A stretch of 47,265 nucleotides of DNA from contig CACWMK010000015.1 of assembly GCA_902761905.1 (NCBI GenBank), positions 1 to 47,265 on the forward strand. Reading direction: 5' to 3'. A program made the position numbers and the translations under genes. Source of the DNA: an uncultured Prevotellaceae bacterium. Lineage in GTDB: Bacteria; Bacteroidota; Bacteroidia; Bacteroidales; Bacteroidaceae. The notes below the pieces were generated by a model. That model was not told the origin of the DNA, made no database searches, and worked only from the letters and a program-made list of their open reading frames with translations. Positions 40,542-47,265 of this stretch are shown piece after piece (the stretch's first letter is position 1; each line of letters opens with the position of its first letter).

Positions 40542-40573
40542 TTTGCTGATATTAAAATAATGTAATACTTTTG
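40542..40573 (+). promoter_or_regulatory. Promoter of the panB-coaX operon
   Basis: TTTG (40542-40545), 20 bases, TACTTTTG (40566-40573). Transcription would start near 40580, ahead of the panB ATG at 40610 and an AGGA ribosome site (40605-40608). Confidence 0.75.
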
Positions 40574-40609
40574 CACCCTCGAAGAGAGCATAGAATTCTA
40601 TTTCAGGAA

Positions 40610-41461
40610 ATGAGAAAATCTATTTTTGACTTACTTGAACGTAAGGGTAAACAGCCGATCAGCATGCTGACGGCTTACGATTATCATACGGCCTGCACTA
40701 TCGATGAGGCTGGAATCGACATGATTTTAGTTGGCGATTCGCTCGGCAATGTGATGCTGGGTTATGAGAATACATTAGCAGTTACAGTGGATGATATGAT
40801 TCATCACGGCGCAGCAGTTGTGCGTGGTGCTAAGCAGGCATTCGTGGTTATCGATATGCCGTTTATGTCGTATCAGGTATCAGTCGAAGATGCTGTACGC
40901 AATGCCGGACGCATCGTAAAAGAGACTAACTGTCAGGCAGTTAAGCTTGAGGGCGGTGTGGAATATGCCGACCGTATCAAGGCTATCGTAGATGCAGGAA
41001 TACCTGTTGTAGCACATATCGGACTGACACCACAGTCCGTTAATGCCATGGGTGGCTATAAGGTACAGGGTAAATCATTAGAACAGGCCCAGAAACTGAT
41101 TCGTGACGCCCAGGCAGTGGAAGAGGCTGGCGCTTTTGCCATTACCTTGGAGTGTGTGCCAGCAGCATTGGCTAAGCTCATCACCTCGCAGACCAAGGCA
41201 TTGACTATTGGTATCGGAGCTGGTAATGGCTGTGACGGCCAGGTGTTGGTTTATCAGGATATGCTGGGCTATAACGATGGCTTCATACCTAAGTTCGTGA
41301 AGAAATACGCCGACTTGCACAGTGTGATGCTTGAGGCTTTTAAACAGTATAAACAAGAGTGTGAAGAGCGTGCTTTCCCAGCAGCAGGGCAGACCTATGC
41401 TATCAGCGAGGAGGTGATGCAGGCGCTTTTTGAAACGGAGTTAGAAGAAGTAAGAAGATAA
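40610..41461 (+). CDS. panB: 3-methyl-2-oxobutanoate hydroxymethyltransferase
   Basis: The ATG at 40610 gives 283 residues. An in-frame TTG at 40571 overlaps the -7 box and was rejected. It makes ketopantoate from ketoisovalerate with methylene-tetrahydrofolate. Family motifs MLTAYDYHTACTIDEAGIDMILVGDSLGNVMLGYENT and HIGLTPQSVNAMGGYKVQG are intact, with metal-binding aspartates in GDS and MPF. First gene of the coenzyme A operon; panC follows after 6 bases. Confidence 0.97.
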   Translation: MRKSIFDLLERKGKQPISMLTAYDYHTACTIDEAGIDMILVGDSLGNVMLGYENTLAVTVDDMIHHGAAVVRGAKQAFVVIDMPFMSYQVSVEDAVRNAGRIVKETNCQAVKLEGGVEYADRIKAIVDAGIPVVAHIGLTPQSVNAMGGYKVQGKSLEQAQKLIRDAQAVEEAGAFAITLECVPAALAKLITSQTKALTIGIGAGNGCDGQVLVYQDMLGYNDGFIPKFVKKYADLHSVMLEAFKQYKQECEERAFPAAGQTYAISEEVMQALFETELEEVRR

Positions 41462-41467
41462 AAGAAT

Positions 41468-42313
41468 ATGAAAGTTGTTAAGACAGTTAAGGAGGTAAGA
41501 GAGATTGTAGCAGATTGGAGAAAGGAAGGTCTTTCTGTAGGTTTGGTTCCTACTATGGGATTTCTCCACGAGGGTCATCAGAGCCTCATCCGCAAGTCGG
41601 CCAGCCAGAACGACCGCACTGTGGTTTCAGTGTTCGTTAACCCCATTCAGTTTGGTCCTAACGAGGACCTAGAGGCTTATCCACGCGACCTGAACCGAGA
41701 TATGGAGAAGGTTGAGGAGGCTGGTGGCAACCTGATTTTCAATCCAGAGCCAGCCGAGATGTATCCTGGTCACTTCACATCGTTTATCGACACCACAGAG
41801 ACTACTGAGCTGCTTTGTGGTGCTGTTCGCCCCGTTCACTTCCGTGGTGTTTGCACTGTAGTAGGCAAGCTGTTTAATATTGTATGTCCTGATCGTGCTT
41901 ACTTCGGACAGAAGGATGCACAGCAGCTAGCTACAGTTAAGCGTTTTGTTCGCGACCTGAACTTCCCCGTAGAGATTGTTCCCTGCCCCATCGTTCGCGA
42001 GGACGACGGACTGGCCAAGTCGAGCCGCAACACCTATCTGAATGCCGACGAGCGCCAGGCTGCGCTGATTCTTTCTAAGAGTCTTAAGCTTGGTAAGCAG
42101 GCTATCGAGGCTGGCGAGCGCGATGCACAGAAGGTGATCGATATCATCCGCCAGAACCTGGAGACTGAGCCAATGGCACGCATCGACTACGTTGAGGTGG
42201 TCGACTTCGAGAACATCCAGCGTACAGCTCGTATCGAGGGCGAGGTACTGGTGGCTATCGCCGTATATATCGGCAAGACACGACTCATCGACAATTTCAT
42301 CGTTAATATTTAA
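41468..42313 (+). CDS. panC: Pantothenate synthetase
   Basis: 281 residues, standard. It joins pantoate and beta-alanine using ATP. The nucleotide-binding motif is VPTMGFLHEGHQSLI (HxGH type), and the KMSKS-like loop reads LAKSSRNTYLN. FGQKDAQQLA is also conserved. Ends 9 bases before panD. Confidence 0.97.
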   Translation: MKVVKTVKEVREIVADWRKEGLSVGLVPTMGFLHEGHQSLIRKSASQNDRTVVSVFVNPIQFGPNEDLEAYPRDLNRDMEKVEEAGGNLIFNPEPAEMYPGHFTSFIDTTETTELLCGAVRPVHFRGVCTVVGKLFNIVCPDRAYFGQKDAQQLATVKRFVRDLNFPVEIVPCPIVREDDGLAKSSRNTYLNADERQAALILSKSLKLGKQAIEAGERDAQKVIDIIRQNLETEPMARIDYVEVVDFENIQRTARIEGEVLVAIAVYIGKTRLIDNFIVNI

Positions 42314-42322
42314 TATAGGTAT

Positions 42323-42712
42323 ATGGACATAACACTGCTGAAAGCTAAGATTCATCGTGCTGTGGTTACCCAGGCCGATCTGGACTACGTGGGCAGTATC
42401 ACCATCGACTCCGACCTGCTGCGCGAAAGTGGCATACTGGAGTACGAGAAGGTTGAGATAGCCGACATCGACAATGGCAACCGCTTTGAAACCTACGCTA
42501 TCGCTGGCGAAGCAGGCTCAGGCGTTATCTGTCTGAACGGAGCTGCTGCACGCTGTGTAGAGGTGGGCGACAAGATTATCATCATGGCCTATGCCTATAT
42601 GACTCCTGAGGAAGCTAAGACTCACAAGCCTACTGTACTCTTCGTAGACGAGAACAATCGTATTGCTCGCAAGGCAAACTACGAGAAGCACGGCTTACTC
42701 AAAGAGCAATAA
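42323..42712 (+). CDS. panD: Aspartate 1-decarboxylase
   Basis: 129 residues. It makes beta-alanine from aspartate. The pro-enzyme cleaves itself between Gly24 and Ser25 ([11 protein letters not shown]), leaving a pyruvoyl group on the serine; the motif is intact. [22 protein letters not shown] is the family's conserved core. It lies between panC and coaBC. Confidence 0.97.
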   Translation: MDITLLKAKIHRAVVTQADLDYVGSITIDSDLLRESGILEYEKVEIADIDNGNRFETYAIAGEAGSGVICLNGAAARCVEVGDKIIIMAYAYMTPEEAKTHKPTVLFVDENNRIARKANYEKHGLLKEQ

Positions 42713-42736
42713 ATCATCAAATAGTCCAATAGCACC

Positions 42737-43924
42737 ATGCTGACAGGAAAGACGATTGTACTGGGCGTTACGGGCGGTATTGCTGCCTACAAGAGCGCCA
42801 ATCTGGCTTCGATGCTCATCAAGCTGCATGCCGATGTGCATGTGATTATGACGCAGAACGCCACCAAGTTCATCACGCCGATGACGTTCGAGACACTTAC
42901 CAACAATAAGTGCATTTTTGATACCTTCGACCGCAATTTCTCGTTCGACGTAAAACATGTGTCGCTGGCCAAGCGCGGCGACCTGTTTGTTGTGGCTCCC
43001 TGTACAGCTAATGTTATCGGCAAACTGGCTCACGGCATTTGCGACGATATGCTTACCACCACCATGCTGGCCACTCGCGCGCCAAAACTGATTGCGCCTG
43101 CCATGAATACTGGTATGTGGGAGAATCCTATCCTGCAGGATAATCTGATGAAACTTAAGGGCTACGGCTATCATATCATCGATCCTATCATAGGCCGACT
43201 GGCTTGTGGCGATACAGGCACAGGCAAGATGAACTCTGAGGAGGTAATCGTGGAACATATCCTCACGTTTATGGCCAAGGAACACGATCTGAAGGGCAAG
43301 CGATTCCTTATAACAGCAGGCCCTACACAAGAGTCTATCGACCCTGTTCGCTATATCACCAACCACTCATCAGGCAAGATGGGCTACGCTATAGCCAAGA
43401 TGGCTAGACTGCGTGGAGCCGAGGTTACGCTGGTTTCTGGTCCTGTAAATATCAAGGCCTTCGAGGGCGTCAGTGTGGTGCCCGTTAAGAGCGCCGCTGA
43501 TATGTTTGAGGCAGTTACCAGTCGCAGCACTGAGGCCGATGTAGTGATTATGTGCAGCGCTGTGGCCGACTATATGCCAGCTGAATATTCTGACCAGAAG
43601 GTGAAGAAACACGATGGCGATATGGCCATCCAACTTAAGCGCACTCAAGACATTCTGGGTTGGTTAGGCGAGCACAAGCCTGCAGGCCAGACACTCGTTG
43701 GATTCTCGATGGAAACGGAGAATTTGATTGAGAACTCACGTGCAAAACTCGACAAGAAGCATGCTGATATGATTTGCGCCAACTCTATCGCTGATGGCAA
43801 TACAGGTTTTGCTGTCGACACCAACAAGGTTACACTCATCACCAGCGATGCCGTAACCGAGTTGCCTCTGTGTTCTAAGGAAGAAACAGCCGACAAGATA
43901 CTCTCGCACATCCTAACACTCTAG
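42737..43924 (+). CDS. coaBC: Bifunctional phosphopantothenoylcysteine decarboxylase/synthetase
   Basis: 395 residues. The N-terminal flavoprotein half (CoaC, about 1-185) has LGVTGGIAAYKSANLA, the active-site histidine in KHVSLAKRGD, and PAMNTGMWENP with the substrate clamp. The C-terminal half (CoaB) has the dinucleotide-binding-like start FLITAGPTQESIDPVRYITNHSSGKMGYAIA and an AVADY motif. Together they convert phosphopantothenate and cysteine to phosphopantetheine. The start is 24 bases after panD. Confidence 0.96.
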   Translation: MLTGKTIVLGVTGGIAAYKSANLASMLIKLHADVHVIMTQNATKFITPMTFETLTNNKCIFDTFDRNFSFDVKHVSLAKRGDLFVVAPCTANVIGKLAHGICDDMLTTTMLATRAPKLIAPAMNTGMWENPILQDNLMKLKGYGYHIIDPIIGRLACGDTGTGKMNSEEVIVEHILTFMAKEHDLKGKRFLITAGPTQESIDPVRYITNHSSGKMGYAIAKMARLRGAEVTLVSGPVNIKAFEGVSVVPVKSAADMFEAVTSRSTEADVVIMCSAVADYMPAEYSDQKVKKHDGDMAIQLKRTQDILGWLGEHKPAGQTLVGFSMETENLIENSRAKLDKKHADMICANSIADGNTGFAVDTNKVTLITSDAVTELPLCSKEETADKILSHILTL

Positions 43925-43930
43925 CACGCT

Positions 43931-44689
43931 ATGCATATTCTGATAGATATCGGCAATTCCACCGTTGTTATCGCTATGGCTGATAACAAGGGCGACATAA
44001 CTGCTACATGGCGATTCAAGACCAAAAAGGAGGAGACGGCCAGTTTCTTCCGCTACGAGTTGCGCCAAGGACTTCGCAAATACGGCGTAGAGGCTGCTGA
44101 TATACAGAATATCACCATTTCATCGGTAGTGCCTGAGGTTAATGATGACATCGCGCAGGCCGTAGTCGACCTGACTGGCATCACGCCTCACTTCTTCTCG
44201 ATAGCCGATGCTGAGGGAATTATCACCATCGATGTAGAATCGCCATCGCAACTAGGCAAGGACCGTTTGGCCGATGCTATCGGCGCAGCCAAGTGCTATG
44301 GTGTGCCAGCCATCGTCATCGACTTTGGCACAGCTACCACACTGGGAGTTATCGATGAAAACAGTGTTTTTAAGGGCGGAATGATTATTCCAGGCGTAAA
44401 GACATCGCTCAGCGCACTCAGCACTCGCGCATCGCAACTGCCATCCATCACGATTGAGAAGCCTCAGCACCTGATTGGTCGCAACACCCTCGAATGCATG
44501 CAGAGCGGTATTGTAAACGGCACAGCTGCCATGATCGACGGCCTTATCCACCAGCTTGCCTCATCCATGTCGCAAGCCCCCAAAATCATCGCTACCGGCG
44601 GCATGGCCCGCACCATCGCACCCAACTGCCAAACGCCCATCACCATCGACCCACACCTACTCTTCAAAGGCCTCTTCCAGGCTAAATAA
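43931..44689 (+). CDS. coaX: Type III pantothenate kinase
   Basis: 252 residues. The phosphate-binding start ILIDIGNSTVVIAM and the ASKHA-fold motif VIDFGTATTLGVID are present, as is GKDRLADAIGA in the substrate region. It phosphorylates pantothenate, the first step towards CoA, and unlike CoaA is not normally inhibited by CoA. It ends the operon 6 bases after coaBC. No T-rich terminator hairpin was seen before the BlaI-type operators that follow. Confidence 0.95.
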   Translation: MHILIDIGNSTVVIAMADNKGDITATWRFKTKKEETASFFRYELRQGLRKYGVEAADIQNITISSVVPEVNDDIAQAVVDLTGITPHFFSIADAEGIITIDVESPSQLGKDRLADAIGAAKCYGVPAIVIDFGTATTLGVIDENSVFKGGMIIPGVKTSLSALSTRASQLPSITIEKPQHLIGRNTLECMQSGIVNGTAAMIDGLIHQLASSMSQAPKIIATGGMARTIAPNCQTPITIDPHLLFKGLFQAK

Positions 44690-44705
44690 CTTAAAACTTG
44701 TTAAC

Positions 44706-44788
44706 ATTCTAAAGTTTTAGAGTAAAATATTTGTTTATTCTAAAAACTTAGAGTACATTTGCCGACGGTAATTCTAAAAGTTTAGAAC
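44706..44788 (+). promoter_or_regulatory. Three BlaI-type operator dyads
   Basis: ATTCTAAAGTTTTAGAGT (44706-44723), ATTCTAAAAACTTAGAGT (44737-44754) and ATTCTAAAAGTTTAGAAC (44771-44788) share the form TTCTAA-N4-TTAGA. Starts are 31 and 34 bases apart, so they lie on about the same face of the helix. The first is upstream of the -33 box, the second fills the space between -33 and -7, and the third lies between the transcript start and the ATG. The adjacent BlaI-family repressor is the likely ligand. Confidence 0.85.
44730..44761 (+). promoter_or_regulatory. Promoter of the BlaI/M56 operon
   Basis: TTTG (44730-44733), 20 bases, TACATTTG (44754-44761), with transcription expected near 44768. 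The second operator dyad ends on the first base of the -7 box. Confidence 0.8.
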
Positions 44789-45163
44789 ATGAAGGATAAG
44801 AAACAACTGACAAAAGCTGAAACGCAAGTGATGAACATACTCTGGTCGTTGCCTGAGAGTAAGGGTTATTCGGCTGAGATTATGGAGAAATTCCCTGAGC
44901 CTAAACCCGCTCTTACCACGCTGCTTACATTCCTGAAGATACTTAAGGAAAAGGGCTTCGTGAGTGCCGAGAAGATAGGTAAAGCCCAACTTTTCAGTAC
45001 CACCATCAGCAAGGAAGACTACACACGCGCCTACATGAAAGAGGTGAAGAATACGTTCTTTGGTGGCTCGTTCGCTTCGCTCGTATCTTTCTTTGCCAAG
45101 GATGAGCAGCTGAGCGACGACGAAGTAAATGAGATTATGGAAATCATAAAGAATCGCAAGTAA
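44789..45163 (+). CDS. BlaI/MecI-family repressor
   Basis: 124 residues. A winged-helix DNA-binding domain (about 1-75; KAETQVMNILWSLPESKGYSAEIM, ALTTLLTFLKILKEKGFV) is followed by a helical dimerisation end. Residues SLVSFFAKDEQLSDDE (97-112) align with the region that is cut in BlaI/MecI when the partner protease is activated, with Phe101-Phe102 in the scissile neighbourhood. Its stop codon shares a base with the ATG of the M56 gene (TAATG). It should repress its own promoter. No beta-lactamase gene is adjacent, so the signal may be something other than a beta-lactam. Confidence 0.92.
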   Translation: MKDKKQLTKAETQVMNILWSLPESKGYSAEIMEKFPEPKPALTTLLTFLKILKEKGFVSAEKIGKAQLFSTTISKEDYTRAYMKEVKNTFFGGSFASLVSFFAKDEQLSDDEVNEIMEIIKNRK

Positions 45164-46524
45164 TGACTGAATTTTTGACCTACGACCTGAAGGTAGCCGT
45201 ATTGATAGCGGTATTCTATTTCTGCTATCGGCTGCTGATGGAGCGCGAAACGTTTCACAGACTCAATCGTATCGTGCTATTATCATCCATCGCCCTCTCG
45301 CTCGTCCTACCCCTTTGCGTCATCACTTTCCATGAAACAATAGAGGTTGAGCAGACGACTGCAACGGCTAATCCTAACCCACAATCGCCCATCACGGATA
45401 TGCCGGCTGTAACGGCCGCAGATAGCGTGCAGATGGCTCCTATTAATCAATCAGCCGTTATCTTTGCCATCTTTTTGATTGGTGTTCTTTGTAGATTGTT
45501 CTTTATAGCAAACAGTTATCGGCTTTTGCGCCGAATTATTAATGATAGTGAGCAACATGCGTTGGAGGATGATGTAACTCTGGCAGTTGTCGACCTGCCT
45601 GTTGCACCGTTCTCGTGGATGCGTACCATAGTGTTAAGCCGGATTGACTACGAGGAGCGCAACCCTTCGATACTTGCCCACGAGCGTGGACATATCCGCC
45701 TGCTTCACAGCTGGGATATCGTCTTCGTCGAAATGCTTACGGCCCTGCAATGGTTCAATCCTGTGGTATGGCTCCTGCGTCGCGACCTGCGAACCGTCCA
45801 TGAGTACGAAGCCGATGCATCCGTCCTCTCGTCAGACTCAGACGTGAGTCAATACATTCAACTACTGATGCGGAAGGCGATGGGTACAAAGGCCAGTATC
45901 CTCGCCAATGGCATCAACAACAGTACCATTAAAAAACGAATTGTCATGATGTTAAAACATAAGTCAAACAGGCGAGCATGGCTCAAAGCCCTTTATATCG
46001 CCCCCATAGTAGCAGTTTCATTAGCAGCAACGGCAAAAACAGTGACTGAATTTAAGACCAAACCTACCAATCCTGTTACGCAAACTGCTGTCGCAGCTGA
46101 CACTTTAAGCATTAGTAACACGCTTGTATGGATTCTTACCCAAGAGCAGTTAAAGAAAGCCAAGACAATAACTCCTGGTAAAAAAGGGTCTATCAGTATC
46201 AGCGCGGCTATACACGACAATGGTATCCCTATCGATAAGAACAACGCCTTTTTCTATCAGATCCGTGTACCAAAGGGTTGCTGGGTAGAAGACGACGAAG
46301 ATTCTTGGATAGAAGTAAGCTGGGAAAGATTCTTATTCGCTGGCAAGACCACCAAGATACAGCTCGATGGTGTACCATTCGATGAGAATAGCGCGCCCAA
46401 ATTGCACTATTCTGCCCTCAAGAAAATCGAAAACCATCGGAAAGGCAATGTCAACGTGGTAAATCTGATTACCAAGCCCGTATCCATTCCATCAGGCATC
46501 AAGAGCAACGCCTCAAAAAAGTAA
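45163..46524 (+). CDS. BlaR1-like M56-family membrane metalloprotease
   Basis: 453 residues. Hydrophobic segments at about 8-24, 36-55, 98-116 and 275-293 give the M56 topology. The zinc motif HERGH (173-177, HExxH) and a further zinc ligand in VHEYEAD (Glu216) are intact, in a cytoplasmic loop. The C-terminal part (about 294-453) is extracytoplasmic, beta-rich and does not resemble the penicillin-binding sensor domain of BlaR1, nor a TonB C-terminal domain. It probably senses an envelope signal and cuts the BlaI-type repressor. It is translationally coupled to that gene. Confidence 0.88.
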   Translation: MTEFLTYDLKVAVLIAVFYFCYRLLMERETFHRLNRIVLLSSIALSLVLPLCVITFHETIEVEQTTATANPNPQSPITDMPAVTAADSVQMAPINQSAVIFAIFLIGVLCRLFFIANSYRLLRRIINDSEQHALEDDVTLAVVDLPVAPFSWMRTIVLSRIDYEERNPSILAHERGHIRLLHSWDIVFVEMLTALQWFNPVVWLLRRDLRTVHEYEADASVLSSDSDVSQYIQLLMRKAMGTKASILANGINNSTIKKRIVMMLKHKSNRRAWLKALYIAPIVAVSLAATAKTVTEFKTKPTNPVTQTAVAADTLSISNTLVWILTQEQLKKAKTITPGKKGSISISAAIHDNGIPIDKNNAFFYQIRVPKGCWVEDDEDSWIEVSWERFLFAGKTTKIQLDGVPFDENSAPKLHYSALKKIENHRKGNVNVVNLITKPVSIPSGIKSNASKK

Positions 46525-46543
46525 CAGCATCATAACCATGTTA

Positions 46544-46588
46544 CCCCTCGCTCGCTGAAGGTTTTCTCTCTCTCCCAGCAGCGAGGGG
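46544..46588 (+). other. Hairpin between the M56 gene and the truncated methyltransferase gene
   Basis: CCCCTCGCT (46544-46552) pairs with AGCGAGGGG (46580-46588), and GCTG/CAGC pairs extend the stem inward. No T-run follows on the + strand, so it is unlikely to be a complete terminator. It may stabilise the upstream message or reduce read-through. Confidence 0.5.
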
Positions 46589-46604
46589 CTTAAAAGAGAA
46601 AAAG

Positions 46605-46913
46605 ATGACGAAGTTAAGAGAAATCTTGGGTTATGTATTAGGTGGAATGCTGTTTGTGCTGCTTATACCTGCTGTGATGTGGTATGCTTCTGGCAGACCA
46701 TCGATAGCGCATGTTAGCGTTTTAAGGGCGTCTGTGGCCGTTCTGATGATGCTTGGCGGATTGGCGATGAGTATTTGGACTATCGTATATATGCGCCAGC
46801 GTGGCAAGGAAAATCCCATGGACGCTTTTGGACACGAAGTTGCCCCACGCACCCAGCATCTGATGACTGATGGCCCGTATCGCATCAACCGCAACCACAC
46901 ACGCAGGTTTTAA
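46605..46913 (+). pseudogene. Truncated ICMT-like methyltransferase family gene
   Basis: 102 residues remain. The start has two hydrophobic segments (about 9-28, 38-60). Then comes GKENPMDAFGHEVAPRTQHLMTDGPYRINRN, which matches the start of the catalytic region in isoprenylcysteine carboxyl methyltransferase-like membrane proteins of Bacteroidetes. Those usually continue RNPM...TG for another 100 or so residues. Here RN is followed by HTRRF and a stop, and the DNA then becomes T-rich repeats with no coding character. The SAM-binding part is missing, so the protein is probably not active. It is the third gene after the BlaI-type repressor and may once have been its target. Confidence 0.65.
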
Positions 46914-46916
46914 GAT

Positions 46917-47015
46917 ATTTCTTTGGATTTTTTCGATTTTGGCCGAATTATTTCTTTGGATTTTTTCATTTTTCGGCAAATTATTTGTTTGGATTATTTC
47001 TTTTTTGTATATTTG
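46917..47015 (+). repeat. Three 33-bp tandem repeats ending in a promoter
   Basis: Units at 46917-46949, 46950-46982 and 46983-47015. The first 18 bases (ATTTCTTTGGATTTTTTC) are identical in units 1 and 2; unit 3 differs from them at two places. The ends diverge. Only unit 3 contains a TTTG (46984-46987) and a TATATTTG (47008-47015) at promoter spacing; the others have TTTC at the first place and no -7 match. They directly follow the broken methyltransferase gene. Confidence 0.88.
46984..47015 (+). promoter_or_regulatory. Promoter of the 42-residue protein gene
   Basis: TTTG (46984-46987), 20 bases, TATATTTG (47008-47015), all inside the third 33-bp repeat, with a leader of about 25 nt to the ATG at 47047. 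Confidence 0.75.
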
Positions 47016-47046
47016 CGGGCGAAATAAATAACAAAAATAAAGCATT

Positions 47047-47175
47047 ATGGCAACGATTACATTAACAACGGCCGCATATAATGATGCGAAGCAATACGCT
47101 GAGACACAGAATCTTACTGTGGATGAATTCGTTGTGTCTCTTATAAAAAAATATGCTCATTCTAAGAAACAATAG
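47047..47175 (+). CDS. Small protein, possible ribbon-helix-helix DNA-binding protein
   Basis: 42 residues: a short strand ATITLTT, a helix AYNDAKQYAETQN, a turn LTVDEFV, and a second helix VSLIKKYAHSKKQ. This strand-helix-helix order and the basic end fit a ribbon-helix-helix fold, as in CopG-type regulators and antitoxins. No toxin is visible because the window ends 90 bases later. The gene has a good promoter inside the tandem repeats, which could be its own binding sites. The remaining 47176-47265 holds no further start I can support; it contains CGGCTAAGCCG, a short palindrome. Confidence 0.6.
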   Translation: MATITLTTAAYNDAKQYAETQNLTVDEFVVSLIKKYAHSKKQ

Positions 47176-47265
47176 TTCGTTAAAAATTCAATATACGGCG
47201 TAACGGCTAAGCCGCGCAGCCAAAGAGTTCTTTGAAAATGTGATTAATTAAAGTTTGGTTCGGTC

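Noticed and set aside
44789-46524. Beta-lactam resistance module
   Set aside because: The repressor-protease pair is BlaI/BlaR1-like, but there is no beta-lactamase or PBP2a gene and the outer domain does not look penicillin-binding.
46544-46588. Rho-independent terminator after the M56 protease gene
   Set aside because: The stem is strong but no T-run follows on the transcribed strand; kept only as a hairpin.
47176-47265. rRNA operon leader at the window end (GTTCTTTGAAA)
   Set aside because: A short similarity to sequences found before 16S genes is not enough; no rRNA sequence is within the window.

Overview
The window reads as a chromosomal stretch from a Bacteroidales bacterium, most likely Prevotellaceae (Prevotella/Segatella/Xylanibacter type). 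The reasons are: promoters of the Bacteroidetes form TTTG-N19/20-TAnnTTTG at many gene starts; a SusC/SusD pair with a one-protein hybrid two-component regulator; many lipoproteins with Bacteroidetes-like lipoboxes (FTSC, FAAC); an enlarged signal peptidase I; and an HU-like protein followed by a 33-residue 'smalltalk'-type peptide. The species assignment is inference; no rRNA gene is present.

Layout. 1-524: end of an HU-like DNA-binding protein, a tiny smalltalk-type ORF and a bidirectional terminator. 562-2405: a divergent pair of envelope proteins of unknown function. 2429-6754: YifB/ComM ATPase, a DUF4369-thioredoxin lipoprotein without its CxxC, and a TPR/OmpA-like lipoprotein that appears to share a promoter with tRNA-Leu(UAA). 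6817-9814: pyrE, an SRPBCC protein, argH and a four-cysteine Rieske-like lipoprotein in one run. 9889-12858: prmC-recX-comF (overlapping genes) divergent from ribD, with a 7-bp tandem repeat between. 12930-19066: an ABCG-like transporter with a lipoprotein, then argS-rnhA. 19134-22089: two EamA exporters flanking bcp and a DUF3237 protein. 22194-24244: murQ and a propeller-like exported protein.

24351-37669 is the accessory, nutrient-sensing part. It contains a triple palindrome array; a histidine kinase that looks like two membrane sensors fused end to end; a translationally coupled NMT1/THI5-like periplasmic binding protein; a terminator; SusD; SusC; and the hybrid regulator. No glycosidase, peptidase or ABC permease lies beside these genes. 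The regulator follows wbqC-lepB-dapB closely and may be read from that housekeeping operon.

40542-44689 is a compact coenzyme A operon, panB-panC-panD-coaBC-coaX, covering pantoate and beta-alanine formation, pantothenate synthesis, its phosphorylation, and the two CoaBC steps. 44706-46524 is a BlaI/BlaR1-type repressor-protease pair with three operator dyads laid over its promoter. It is followed by a truncated ICMT-family methyltransferase gene, three 33-bp tandem repeats, and a 42-residue possible ribbon-helix-helix protein. The last part looks like a recombination junction or the edge of a mobile region. There is no gene-free stretch longer than 300 bases.
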